A stretch of DNA of 64,000 nucleotides from Tethya wilhelma (GCA_964030475.1 CAXIPT010000002.1:6981381-7045380), one strand, 5' to 3'; positions 43,802 through 57,067 are shown, numbered from the stretch's first letter. Notes: a model not told the origin generated them from the sequence alone. A program made the numbers and translations.

Positions 43802-46800
43802 TTATGACTGAATGGTCAGACAACGTTTTAATTTGTCCTTAAGTTCTTCAAAATTTACAATGAAGTAAAGATTGGCCAAAGGGAAAAGAAAGAGAAGACT
43901 AAGAGATATTGCAACCAGTGCTGGATTAGGTAGAAGATGACTAAACCCCTCTCTTGAGCATGGTGTACTGGGACCACTCTGTTCACACAAAAAGTATTGA
44001 ATTAGACTAGATTCCAGTTTACTTAGGTTCCTTGTTATGATGGTCATATTTGACAGTGCTAAACAAACCAAGACCATGTAGTAGCATAGAACCACTAAAA
44101 CCTTTCTTTCAGCTGCTCCAATATTGAGGACATTCTTTGACTGCTTTATCTTGAAGAGGCCATGATTCTAAATAGAATTTAAAATGTATGTGACTGCTGT
44201 AATGTCTTTATTGAGTAGCATAGAATAACAAAGTAAAGAAATAAATATCATGTACCTTATATATTATCCAGAATGAAATAACCAGTAGTGGGATACCGAC
44301 AATCAAGATCAAGTTTAGTGGCAAAATTAGTGAGTAGTAAGTCACTTGTCTGTTTGTTCCAAAACACAAAAGTGGAGGCAATGTGACCAACCCAAATCCA
44401 AGTCTTCCAGGTAGGGAAGGGTTGTTTGACTCTTCAATTGAATGTTGTATCATTGAAACAACAATTGGAATCACAGGGAGGACTAGCCCAGCTATGACTG
44501 CTGCCAGATGAAGATATCGATTTTGTCCTTTCTGCTGAAATCTTCTAGCGCTGAATGGAAATTGAAGTTTCCAAAAGAATGTAACAACATACATTACCAA
44601 CCAAAGAGATAACTGTAGGAGACAGTAGTAGAATACCACACCTGTGTTTATAAGTACAAAATAAAGTGATAAATTATGACAGTAATAACATTATAATTAG
44701 TAATGAGAATACTGTAGGTAATTATCTGTTGTCACGCACAACCTATTTTTTGACACTAATTTAGCATATACAGTGTCATATGTATGACCGTTAAATTTAT
44801 AATATACACGCACATCTTGAAAAGAACCCTAGCTTTAACATTATGTATAATAATAATATTATGTCAGTAGCATTATACCTGATATTATACAGTAAGGGGT
44901 CGCTGTTTCCACAGCTTCAAACAGATCTTGTGAACTGCAGTATAGTCTGATTCGATCAGTGTAGCTTATTAAAAAGGTAGTTGCTGTATATGTAGAGTGC
45001 ATGTTGTATTTTATTAACCTTGCCTAGTTTATGATATCATAGGTAGACTGTATACAATTAGTTGTACAGTTTAGTACCATTAACGTAACGGTGGTATGAC
45101 CAAGATTGAACTTATGGGGGTGCTAATAGAGTGGGCTTGTAAGTAGCTATATACTTGCATGATTCCATTACATAATAAGAATCAATATGGAATGTGCAAT
45201 GCATGCATTTTTCTTCTTTCTTTTAGTTATAAAATGAACGACTCTTATCAACTTGGATTTTCAAAGGTTAAATTAATTAGTGAAACATTAGTGCTGCTTC
45301 AGAGTGATGATATAAGGCTCTACGGTGAAACGCTCCTACATGTATGGCTCGATCCCTCTATCTTTGTAAAGGCTCTAAAGTAAGCACTTAAACTATAGTT
45401 CATCCATATTCTGATACTACATAAAAATTGTACTATAGCCTTATTTTGGCCTGTGACCCAAACTTGTGAAAACCGACCAATACTCTTTGCAAATTTTGAG
45501 ATACCATTTACACTTGTACATACTTCATTGTGGGCAGCTAATTTCTATTTGAAGCAGCTACTCAAAGACATCATGTTGAACACTGGAGTTTGAGTTCTAC
45601 CATTTGTACTGCATACTGTATGCAATAATTAACTGACTCGTATCTAGACTAAACTCCAGTACTTGCGTAATGCTTTGTGACTTTGGCAGGTAGGCACTGC
45701 TTTTGGAGATATGAGCTCAGCTCGAATACACCAGCCATTCATTCTAATTTTACTCACTATATTGAATATGTTGCTATATAAGTGTGAGTATACAAACTCC
45801 ATATACTACGAGTGTAATAAAGAATATTAATGATTAAATCCACTATTTAACATTATTATTATGATGCTTTGAGTGCTGTTTTTAGTTCATTTATGAGACT
45901 TCTACCATCTGGCTTTCAAGCTCAGTTTAATTAATTGGCGTCTAGATTTTGAAGGTAATTTCAGCTCTACTACTGTATTAGGACTGGCTCACATTATTCA
46001 TAAACTGATAATCATACTAAAATGTGTGGGACATATAGACATGTGCTACCTACACACACACAAAATCACGTGAGTTCTACCCTTGATTCCCAGGCCCTCT
46101 GTGTGCTGTTAAATGAAAGTTATCTGGTAAAAAATGCCCAGCATAATACATCTGATTGATAATTGACTCAATAACAAATGTGTAGGGAGGTTGGGGACGA
46201 GAGCATTTCCTAACAGATTATACAGCAAAAACTTACAGACTAGCAGTGTTGTAAGAGTTTGATACACCAACAGCACAGAAGGATAGGAAAAACTATAGAA
46301 TGATACAGATTATTACTCTTAAAATCATTAAAAGATATATTATATCAGTATATAAGTGGTGTTTTGTAACTAAATAAGGACATTTTTGGACAATAAATTT
46401 TGTGAAAGTGTTTTTTTGTTTGTTCCTGGGTACGTATAGCATGTTTAGAAACATTTGCATGCTACTCCATGATAATGCACATTATAATTTTATTATTGCT
46501 GTTACTTGAATTTTAGTAGTATCTAGTGGTCAGCTGTTAACTATTTCAAGCCTAAGTACATAGCTGATGTAATGTACACTTAAAATTGTAAGGTTTCTGG
46601 CATTTTTATTTATAGTTAATAAAACAGTTCCTTTTATGATCAATTACTAACTTTGTATATTTCCTAGTGAATAATATTATCCTTTAAGCTTGATCAATCG
46701 ACTTACATTTTCTTTCGTTTTCTGATGGCAATCACTACAACTATGATCCCAGTTATTATGCCAACAATTCCTGCCAGGATTATAAATAAGTCCATAATGA

Positions 46801-49800
46801 CAACAGTTGAGTGAGGGTAATGTTTCCATGAACCACAATCAGGAACACACACTCCACTGGAAACATTTCCATTAGTTTCTCTACAAAAGAAACCTTCATT
46901 GCACTCACAAGTCACATTCAATGGTAAAGTCATTAGCAATCCAGATGAATTATCAAGTTTGATAGGATCATTACCTATTATTAAAAAGATAAATTATAAC
47001 AACCATCATTACAGCAACCACTATAAATAAGTACTTGGGTGGTTATTCAAGTATCATATAGTTATATCCGAAGATACTAACAATATTAGTTATATCAAGT
47101 ATTTATCCAAACAGGAGCATACGAACATTAATTGTAAAGCAATGTGGACCTTCATTTTAGATCATTATACCAATTATTAATAATAACAATCGTTATTCAT
47201 AGCTTAAACAAGATATTGGGTGGTATTTCAAGGAGGAGATTGACATTATACAGTAGGACTATAGATGAATGTTACAGAAAGTAGACAAGGTTAGAATGTA
47301 CAAACCATGTTGAGAACGAGAAATTGAAAGCTGGTTTTCGAAACTGAATCACAAGGTCTCGATCACAGATGTATTAGCAGAAAATGTGATATTGTCTATA
47401 TATATAATTGCACGTTTGGAATAGTTTCATGCATTAAATCATTCAGATTAACTTTTTAATTTTTGAGCAATGCAGGAAATTTCATTTTATGTTTTTTTAA
47501 TTTTATGCGACTGTGCCGGTGTAGCTACAAAATATAATAATTATTATAATAATTATCTCAATGGCGTACCCATTGTTAAAAAAAAAAAGAGTTTTGCAAA
47601 TTGAAAAGTTAATGGTTTGTACATATGTTATTTTATTAACTGAGTAAGCCGACAATTAGTGAAGAATATACAAAATACTACAGGATCTTTCAATAAACGA
47701 GAGTAAATTTGAAGAATATAATATGAAGACTCATACAAGCAATGGCCTAGTGATATAATTATAATTATAATATCTTCGCAAAATTTATGTAAATGCAATT
47801 ATTATAGCTTCATTGAATTACAATTCCAGCAGCTGCTGCTCGTCTATTTTGGAGGCTACATTTTTTTTATTATTTCGTCAATAAAGTTGGCATTTGACTT
47901 ACAGTTTTTGTATTTTTTTGACAATGATTCTGGCTGGACACCCATATGGATTGATGTTTTAGTTCCAGTCAATGATGTTGTTTGTTTCACATTAATTTTG
48001 TTTGTTTGAATTAGTCTCAGACCAGTTAGACTAGAAACACTGTCCAAAATGATAATTAAATTAATATAGATGAACAATCAATTAGAGCTGTGCATTCAGT
48101 ATTACCATCCATATTACCAGTTCTAGCTTAGATCAATGCCGCATTTACAGTCAGAACAGCTTTTCATAATGGATGCCCGGTAATTAATTTACTTTTACGC
48201 TTATGAGGCTAGAATAATAGTGCAGCAGTCACTAGTGACCGTGCCACTCGATGTGCTCTTTCACTATTTCAAAGGTTGGCATTTTGAGTTCTCAATAGCT
48301 AGGACACTGTCTATTTTTTATCTACTAAACTCTCCACTCTATAACTAAGTACAGTTTTGTATATAAAAAAAAGCTTGACGTGTGGTGATCCAATATATTG
48401 ATCTGTAGTATTTTATTACCATCCAATACATTGATCTGTAGTGTTTTATTACCATCCAATATATTCATCTGTTGTATTTTATTACCATTGTATGCAGGTC
48501 TGGGCTATATAGGAGAAAACTATGCGTTAAGGCTTGTTTGAGATCATAGTAATTAATAAAAGGATTGAACATTCACTTTACATTCAATCAATAGTACAAG
48601 CACATAAATCTTGCCTAACAAACACAGTAACATACTGCTTTGTTTATTCCAATAAATTTTTAAGGTCTTAATGCTAAAAGTAATTATAATGACATTGATT
48701 GTAATAATTATTAAATTTTTATTCTAATTATACAACATTTTGTTGTTTGCAAATTTAATATGAAGAAACTGAAGGGAGCTAGAGCTACCTGTTGCGTGGG
48801 TTTATCCTGAAGTACTTACGTAGCATTTGGTAGTAATTTAGTCATTCAGTAACCATGACAATAATTACATTGGCACAACTCATGCAGTGGTTTTGCACAC
48901 TTGAATACTATTTTAACAGTCATAAAACTAATACCATGCAATTTTTTAAATTTTTGTAATAATACTCACTTCCACTTGAAAATCCACTGCTATCCATAAT
49001 GTTACAATTCTTTGCAAGTTCATTAGTGTCTAGATCTGGAAATGATTCACAGTCTTGGATCATGTTTCCAGGAACAGAGCTGGCCAAAGCCCATTCTCTC
49101 TGACACACTCCAGTGCTGATCTCTATACACTGACTTGAAGATGGTCTGAATGCCCTCCCAGTACTGTCACACAGACCAAAGAAATAAACACAGAGAAACG
49201 GAAGTGCAGCAGCTTGACAGTCATCACTAGCAATCAACTTAAAACTATTTAACAGAGGACGAACTGCTTCTGATTGGTCCTTTTGGATGAAAATAATATC
49301 ATTATTGTTAGTAGTAGATGGAAGGCAACTAGACAGAGACTTCAATTCTTCTCTGCAGACAGTTCCATTGTACATTATCCTCAAAGGACAGGTGTCAGCT
49401 TCGAGAATGTCAATCGTACTCATGGTTGAAGAATTTTCCTATACAATGTCATGTAAATAAAAATCTGTTATAGTAACTATATACAGTGGAACCTCTCATA
49501 ACGGACACTCCCAGCAATGGACAACTCTATATAACGGACAAAATCTTTGGCACGGACTCATGTTCATATAGCTACTAATACAAATTAACCTCTGAGAGCG
49601 GACCCTCTCTATTCCGGGTAACGGACAGTTCATCTGGTCCAAACGGCCAACTTAGTACAATTATACTTGAGCCAATGCTTTCAAAGCCTTTGAGTAGGCT
49701 AGTTCTTCATTTTGTCCAGATAAGTTAAGCCCATAATAGCTATTACTATAAGTACAATGCCATTTATCTGATTTAGACATACAAACAATTTTTCAATACA

Positions 49801-52800
49801 TAGTAATACATCATTGCTGCATGTTGAAACTTGTTGGATGAAAGTATGATAATTATACCATTATAGTGAAGGTGTTTTGGCTATTAATTATTGGTGTCAA
49901 TCTCTGAAAGAGGACAACCTCTCTATAAAGGACAAAGGTCGTGCTCCCAACTTGTCCGCTATTCAGAGGTTCCACTGTACACTACTATAATTAGACTCTT
50001 AATTCTTTAATTTTTAAATATAATATTTCCTGGGAACAGGCTATTCATTTCTGTTTTATAGATAGAAATTTAACTAAGTCAACTCCAAACCGCAATGGAT
50101 ATATAAATTATTTGACTGACATGAAATTCATTGGGAAGAAAACCTTGAGGTCTATAGCAGGGATTCGAATCCATCAGATTTTTCAAATTCTATTATAGTT
50201 GAATGCTCTTATAACTCACTATAATTGGAGCAAAGATTGTAGTATAATAATTATTATACTACTATTCATACACACTCTTTGATTTTCAAACCAGATTGCA
50301 AAAAGGCTAGCATGTAATGGCATGACTAGTCAGGTTGGATTTGGTACTTTAAATGCTTGTCATGTACTTTTGTATTGTGTGGGTTAGTCCACTGGGAAAA
50401 ATAAAACACCAAGATCAACAACACACATGCAGAAGTTGAATAATTGCATGAAAAATTCACTGAGAGAATATTCAAGGGAAATTTGAAGTAAAAGAAAAAC
50501 AATCTTGGCTGCATGCATGGGATTCCAAGCTTAGGTCTTTCTAATCCTTTTCTTGTCGGGAAAAATACAATATCAAAATGGTAATTATATATGTGGCAGA
50601 ATGGTGCACGATAAGCTTCTTCACCTGTTTATTTTATTACAAGGGCTAAATGTTAATTCATAATCTGCATATATAATATTATGTCAAAGTCATGCTCATA
50701 TTCATATTGAGCTACAAACTGAAGCATGCAATTAATGATCTCTGTATTCATGTATGATATAGAGTACAAAATTAATGTACAGTCATGTAACTATATAGTT
50801 TAGAAGCTTCTCCAAAATGGCCATGTCAAATGATCATATGCATTTTTGTTATATATACACTTGCTAATATCCCACCATGTCATGTGATAACAGTATAGTA
50901 TGCATATAATGAGCAAACTATAAACTACATGTCAAACATCAAAAATAGTTTTAGCAGCTCTAGAGAAACTATAAATTAAATTTGTATGTCACTATACTAT
51001 CTATAACATTCTGGTCGAACAAAGCTATGCGTGCATGTTCGAGGGTTTGCATGGGGTTATAGAGCTAAATTGTAAATTAACTACACCCTTATGACATCCG
51101 CTTGTGCACTCAATGGTCTTCAATGTGGTGACAGACACCAGCTGTTGTACATCTATATAGGTAGTGTGGTTTGTGGTTACCTACTGCATAATTTCTATTG
51201 TTACAGTTTGGCTTGCTCTCCTTGCATGTCAAAAAATTGTAGTGTACCAACTGAAAATAGAAATTATAAATTCCCTATCAAACATACGCAACGATTATGG
51301 AACATCTTTCTGTATTGAATGTTACAATATTATAATGATGAAAAAAGTTTGTAAAGGCTCTTTTTTTAATCATGTGATAAGTGATAAAAGTTTAATGCAA
51401 ACTATATGTGTGAAACTTGTTTAGACAGTTCAGTTATAGTTTCTTCAAAAATAATTCGTCATCTTTAAGAATCTTTTCCATGCAGTTTAGGGCAACAAAG
51501 TGAGTAAGAATAACAACAAATTAAGATCTTGAAGTTTGGTACAAGAATTACAAATTTATATTTATTTGTCTGAGGATAAAACACTTGTCAAAATGTATAT
51601 TTTGAGCAATATTATACATCATAATAATACCAGGATATGGACTGGTAACATTACAAGTTAATTTACTGGAGTTGACATGAGCTGATTGAAAAAATATGCG
51701 TAATAATTGAAGGGCTGAAAGCTATAGTGGTCTAACCCAAAATGAATATAAGTAATAGAAATGATATACTCCCCTCTACCAAATTGACCAAAATTCCAAA
51801 ATACTAAATAATCTCCAGCTCTTGAAATAAAACTTAAGAGTATTTCCCTCTAAGGGGGGTGAATTCAGGGATTTGTGGTGTTGAGCCCTTTCTCCGTTAG
51901 CTATAGAGTTAGCAACTACTGTACTGTTACAGTCAACTTTAGCAACATGACAGTGCATATATTATTATCAGCAACATTATGATCACTAAACAAGGGCTAC
52001 AAGGGCCCAGCTTATATACATACATGAACATCCAAAACAGGTTTTACTAGTTACAGATGCATGTTCTACAATGGTAGATGTGAGCTTAATAGGCCCAGAT
52101 AAATTATGCTTTTTTTCCTGCCTATTTTTCTTTTCTCTTCTGCCTAAAAGAATACCTATTTTTCTTTCCTAAATTCTACCTATTTTGCTTCAATTATGCT
52201 AGTAATTCTGTGAATTATAAATTTCTTGATGAAAAGGAAACTATTAAATGACAATAGTATACTAGGCAAAATAGGCAAAACTATACATATTGATTGCTGT
52301 ACCGAAGCATTTATAGACAGTTCAATATTGTCCTCCAACCTACTATATATTAGTCAAATAAACACACTGCCACTCAGTGCATGCAGGTCCTAGAATAATG
52401 ATCCTTTATCCGTATGAGATGCTAGATTGTGCCTATTTTTCCAGAAAAATGCTCATTGCTTTCAGCTACCTATTTTGCTCAAAAATATGCCAGCAGAATT
52501 TATCTGGGCCTAGAGCTTAAACAATGAACACTACAAGTATTGAGTTAGAAGGCTTCGGCACCAACATGTGCATTAGACCATGCATGCACTCAGGCTTGTA
52601 AATACTAGACCACGGCATCCTGTGGTTGCATGGAAAATAGAGCAAGGCTTAATTTGACTTGAAACCATTAGAACAAGAGACTGTATCATTGACTCAAAAT
52701 AACCGTTACAGCATCAGATTGTATCATTGATTCAATGTTTCAAGTACAAGGTAGCACAACTGTTACAGTATCATAAGTGCTTGGATTCAAACACCTAATA

Positions 52801-53886
52801 ATTTCATACTACAATACAAACCTAATCTTTCGAAAACCTAACTTTAATTTATTTATTCAATTTACTATTTCATGCCACAAACTATGTAGTTCAATGCACC
52901 ATCTCTTATTGGGTTTGGGCTTGCACAAACTTGAAAGTTGATACTTCCCTATAGCTAGGAAATATACAGTTATTCCTTTCCTGTACTGGACTGAACTTTC
53001 AGTTTTCAAGAGACTCCAGTGCTTGAAAGAAGCACCAAAAGAGCTAAAGAACATATTGAAGAAATTAACCCTCAGATTATGTCCTTTAATTTTGAGGAAA
53101 CATAATATTATATATAATAATTATTATACACAAAAGACTTGTAAGGATCGTGATATACATAATATTATGGTCTAGTTAAATTTTAGAACTGGTTTGGGAA
53201 TCAACTATAGTGTCTATGATGGTAGTATAATATTGAGACCATACAATGCCTATAACTTTATAATTATAGTAGCTCGATCAGAAGAGCTTTTGAATTCAAA
53301 AGACAGGGTTTGAATCGATCTCATGTATATACACTGATGCAGGAGATATTATATGGTATACGTATGGTTGAATTAATAGTGGATGAGGAAGCTAATATAT
53401 ATACCCTGTCCCCTGCATGCATGTTAGTATTAATTATATGCACAGTACACACCTACACACACTTACCACTGGCACCACAGGCTTATGATAGAACACAATT
53501 GGTAAGGAAAGGAGTCCCCAGATAATCACAACCACGACAGCCAAGCCAACATGCTCAAAACGAATGAAGTGTTTGCTTCTATTCTTACTTATATTACTTC
53601 TACCAACATTGCCAGATGGTTGAGAATCATACGCCGCACCATCTACTGTCCAAGTTGTTTCAGCTGCTGAATTATTACCTTTTACGACAGACTTTGACTT
53701 CTCTAAAGACTCACTTTGAGTTACATTCTTCTGATATTCTTTGAAAGTGTCTTTTCCATGGACTGAATAGTTATTACTAAATTGCTGAGACTCCATTTGC
53801 CAACCAGTACAGCGCCACACGCGTATTAGTGCTATCCTGCGGCTGGCCATAAACGGCGTAGTCTCTATCCCGGAGATGTTGCGCAT
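43802..53886 (-). CDS. Frizzled-type seven-transmembrane receptor with N-terminal signal anchor, six exons, 682 aa
   Basis: Exons by splice phase: 53467-53886, 48970-49438, 46707-46974, 44879-45018, 44256-44641, 43802-44167; every junction is in frame. Residues 1-112 are polar, followed by a hydrophobic segment (about 113-133, GLAVVVVIIWGLLSLPIVF). The second exon is a Frizzled cysteine-rich domain with the expected ten Cys (TCPLR, GTVC, SSC, DDC, FLC, GLC, SQC, GVC, QDC, KNC). Then come a Cys-rich linker and TM1 (DLFIILAGIVGIITGIIVVV), TM2 to the Cys-bearing loop (DRIRLYC), TM3-4 (LQLSLWLVMYVV ... RYLHLAAVIAGL), TM5, TM6 (LCYYMVLVCLALSN) and TM7. The tail lacks the K-T-x-x-x-W Dishevelled-binding motif of classical Frizzleds. 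The first ATG overlaps an NRF-1-type site, so Met13 or Met31 may be the true start. The 44879-45018 acceptor is weak. It is probably a sponge Frizzled/Smoothened-like receptor, not an orthologue of a named Fzd. Confidence 0.75.
45227..45380 (+). CDS. Candidate exon of an antisense nested gene
   Basis: Lies on the plus strand inside a Frizzled-receptor intron. A pyrimidine-rich acceptor (TTCTTCTTTCTTTTAG), ATG at 45234 and donor near 45378 (CTAAA/GTAAGC) frame about 48 residues of coding-like composition (YQLGFSKVKLISETLVLLQS, then DDIRLYGETLLHVWLDPSIF). No domain recognised, and no convincing next exon found (a weak candidate begins near 45690). Confidence 0.3.
49484..49977. mobile_element. 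494-bp pogo/Tigger-like MITE in the receptor's first intron
   Basis: Ends CAGTGGAACCTCT and, inverted, AGAGGTTCCACTG, flanked by TA at 49482-49483 and 49978-49979. Subterminal repeats of CTCT-xx-TAACGGACA occur on both sides (about 49490-49630 and 49900-49965). CAGTGGAACCTC ends and the TA duplication are typical of Tigger/pogo-type elements. No transposase. Confidence 0.85.
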
Positions 53887-53978
53887 GCGCAGTAGATTAG
53901 CCTATAAATAAGGTCACGGGTACGATCAGTGCGAGTCCAAGACTGTATTTTTGTAGAGAAAGTGTTTAAATTGCAGCA
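53881..53978. promoter_or_regulatory. Compact divergent promoter (NRF-1-type palindrome and TATA box)
   Basis: Between the divergent start codons (53886 minus, 53979 plus) are GCGCATGCGC (53881-53890), the classical NRF-1 palindrome, and TATAAATA (53903-53910), placed to start plus-strand transcription near 53935-53940. The palindrome overlaps the first minus-strand ATG, which argues that translation of the receptor starts further downstream. Cis elements are read directly; function is inferred. Confidence 0.55.
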
Positions 53979-56900
53979 ATGTCCAATGCTCAGCCGGAAC
54001 AGACTCTGCTACTAACACGAGTGACCCCATCAGGATCATTGGTACCAACTATTGTCTCTTCTCATAAAGTACCCTATGAGAATATTCGTGATGCAAAGAA
54101 TGAAAAAAACTTTCCAACTGAAGATGAGGTAATGACCATAGCTAAACTTGTGGAAAAGTATGCAAAGCTGATTCCACTGTGTTTTCGAGTCACTGCTGGT
54201 TTTCTTGCTGTAAATGATAAAGACCCTACTATTCACAATGGTGATCTTTATAATGTTCATTTAGTTAAACACACCGAGTATGTTATTAGTCAAGACCAAG
54301 CAGGCAACGAATACAAGATTCCATTGTGTTCAGCACTTAAGTTTGGAATCAAGTACCCCAATGTAGCCAGCCAAGTGTTTGGTTCAGTGCAAGATATTAT
54401 GGATGCTGTACCCCTTCCAAAGGTTGTTACAGCTATAGGTACTTACATTGCTACTGATCCTAAGTCAACTGTTGAACATGGTGAGGTGCTTATAATTACT
54501 AAAGTCAAAAAATCGAAATTTGGCCACGGCAAAACATCACTTAAAGTTTTCAGTGTAACTTTTTTGAAACGAAAAAAATTGGTTCAATCATGCATGGTCA
54601 AATTCACAACAAAACCTCAATATACCAAACTTTATATTTCAGATCTACTAACTTACATTCCTAACTTGCTTCCTTGCCAAACTTATGTGTTTATTGATTC
54701 AGAAAATGTGTGCTTGCCAGAACATTTTACACATAAGAGTATTTTACTTCAGCGTAGAGGTACAGACAAATCAATCGTAGTTAGCCTTGTTTCTGATGAA
54801 GTAGAAGACCAAAGACAGTTCATTGATTTGCCAACCAATATTGGTGTCATGGGTAGTGTGGTGAGCTGTGATCAAGTGAAAGATGTCTATGAGCAACTTA
54901 TTACAGAAACAGATGATTTAGCAAAAGATTTTGATCCAACTAAACTTCATCCTTGTGTTAATGCTCCAAGTAATGACACATATATTACTCAAGCTGCATT
55001 GCTTACAGCGATTCGAAAGGAACAGTGTAAGTTTGGCTGGAAAATTCATAATTCACTTTGCCAAAAGAAAGTGTACAGGGATCCGGAGCCAGCTGAACTT
55101 GAGAAGCATGAACAGGCAAACTATGAGGATTTGGAAATAAACAGAGTAAGTGCACAAACTCCATATTACGTGTTCAATGCTTTTGTGCATCTATCGTATT
55201 TGATGCAATTGAAAATGTGGGGTCATGAATCTACCAACTATCAGTAGAAATAACACACTTGGATATTATTGTAGCCAGATAGATATGCAAAGTATTTGAC
55301 ATGCAAGTATTGTAATTTGTAAAAGTGCTCAGTAGCTAGGTACACTCATGGATCAGTAAAGTAAATTAAAGCTTGAATAAATCATGTACTCAGCTATGCT
55401 TGTTTACTGATAAAAGACTACCTTGTATAACTAACTAAACACTGGTGTGTGGTAACATCTGTTGCTTACCACCATGTGGTCACTGAATAGGATGGAAGTT
55501 GGTAGCTAGCAGAGGCTTAACATAACAGTGGCAGACAAGCTTGATGATTTCAGATAAAAAAGACTCCCTTTGGGTGGATATGTAGTTTGTTTCCATGGAG
55601 TAGTATAATTGTATGGTTTCTTGTATAGCCATTCATGAGACTAGCTTTACATACAAGGCTCTCATTGTTCTTTTATATATAGAGTGAATAGCCTCATTCC
55701 CAAGCTCTGCCCTCAAGAACATTTATAATGGTGCAGAGGATATATAGAGTTCAATTTAACATATTCATTCATACAAAGGAATGTTTTCTGGTGCTGTTTG
55801 TGTACATGAACTGCAATTTGTATTGAATGTTCTTAAAGTCCAAACTTTTTGTATACATATAATTTCAGATACCTGGAAATCCACCACCAAGTCAATATAT
55901 CAATATACCTATGTCCAAAAATCAGGGACCAACGTTGATGCCAGTAGAATCACTTGCTGATATACCCAGAAAACCTAAACTTCTACCAAAGCCTGAATCA
56001 ACCAGACGATCCTTACCCTTGCCAGAACCCATTTATGTCAACTCCTTCAATAGAAATGCACAGTGGACAGAAGTTTCTGAAGCAAAGAATAAACCGCATG
56101 CTATACACAGAACACAAAGTGAACGATTGACATCAACTGATATCGAAAGACTGACATGGATCAGTGGTGCTGAAAGAGGGCCTGTATATGAACACATTGA
56201 TGAATTACCTAAGAAAGTAGTTCACCGGGTAAGCAAGTAACTTAAAAGCTATTGCAATAAGTATATTGTAGTTTTACTGTGGTATGTAATAATTATAATT
56301 ATTCTATGTAGGACAAACCACAAATTTATGACAAACCACCCAAATTTCCTATTCCCCTTCAAAGAACTAATCATGGTCCACATACGCATATGCCAAACTT
56401 CAACATCAAGAGTAAATGCCCAAATGTGCTGCCACAAGTTTCTACACTCAAACTTTCAGATACACATGTTACTACTGATCATGAATACACAGTGAAAAGC
56501 GATGTTCTTGAACAGCAGAAAGTGTGCGAACCTCCAGAGTTTGGAAGTGATTCAGGTATACCATATGCAGTACACATGCTTCAAATAAGATACTACTGAA
56601 TTCTGTACCAACAGATAACACAAAGGAGAATGACAAATACGAGTATGAAAATGGTGTTGAGAAAGAAGAAAATACATTGGATTTGACTCAGCTTGGTCCT
56701 ATTGAGGTACATAAATATTATCAGTAAATATACTGTACACTCGCAAATATTGATGGTCCAAAAATTTGATGAAGGGGACTTAAATTTGATGAACCTTTAA
56801 ACTATCAAATTAAAAATTCATGAATTTGTTGTTTACCAAAACGATAATTTTTAGATCGGTAAACTGCTTGAGGCCATGAATCTGGATAAGTATAAGAAAA

Positions 56901-57067
56901 CATTTATGGATGAAGCAATTGATGGGGAAATTTTTGCTGAATTGGATGATGATGTATTGGCAGAAGAGCTTGGTGTAACTTTAAAGATTCACAGGTTGAG
57001 ATTAATGAAAGTTATCAGTGGAAAAGTCTCTGCTAGAGCAATACTAGATGGTAGGGTTGTGGCTTAG
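53979..57067 (+). CDS. GAREM: GAREM-like CABIT-SAM adaptor, five exons, 691 aa
   Basis: Exons 53979-55145, 55869-56228, 56312-56555, 56615-56706, 56855-57067; all junctions have AG/GT borders and matching phases, and the frame ends in TAG. Residues up to about 300 form a CABIT domain (opening SHKVPYENIRDAKNEKNFPT; later a KFTTKPQYTKLYISDLL strand region). The middle is proline-rich with SH3-type PRKPKLLPKP and several Tyr motifs of the GRB2 SH2 type Y-x-N: YINI (Tyr399), YVNS (Tyr445), YENG (Tyr601). The last exon is a SAM domain (LEAMNLDKYKKTFMDEAIDG ... LGVTLKIHRLRLMKVI). CABIT, Y-x-N sites and a C-terminal SAM are the architecture of vertebrate GAREM, which links receptor tyrosine kinases to GRB2/SHP2 and ERK. 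It is shorter than vertebrate GAREM1. Without splicing, exon 1 runs to a stop at 55247 (422 codons) before an AATAAA at 55376. The gene name is by architecture, not by a search. Confidence 0.82.
55376..55381 (+). terminator. AATAAA in the first intron of the CABIT-SAM gene
   Basis: Lies 129 bases after the read-through stop at 55247. It could end a short CABIT-only transcript. Confidence 0.35.

Noticed and set aside
47880..48040. Possible extra receptor exon (minus) with AG/GT borders between the Cys-rich exon and TM1
   Set aside because: Its open frame needs phase 2 on entry while the preceding exon ends in phase 1, and the direct junction already fits.
53434..53886. Stand-alone single-pass membrane protein
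   Set aside because: A clean GTAAGT donor inside it joins in phase to the Frizzled-type Cys-rich exon, so it is better read as exon 1 of the receptor.
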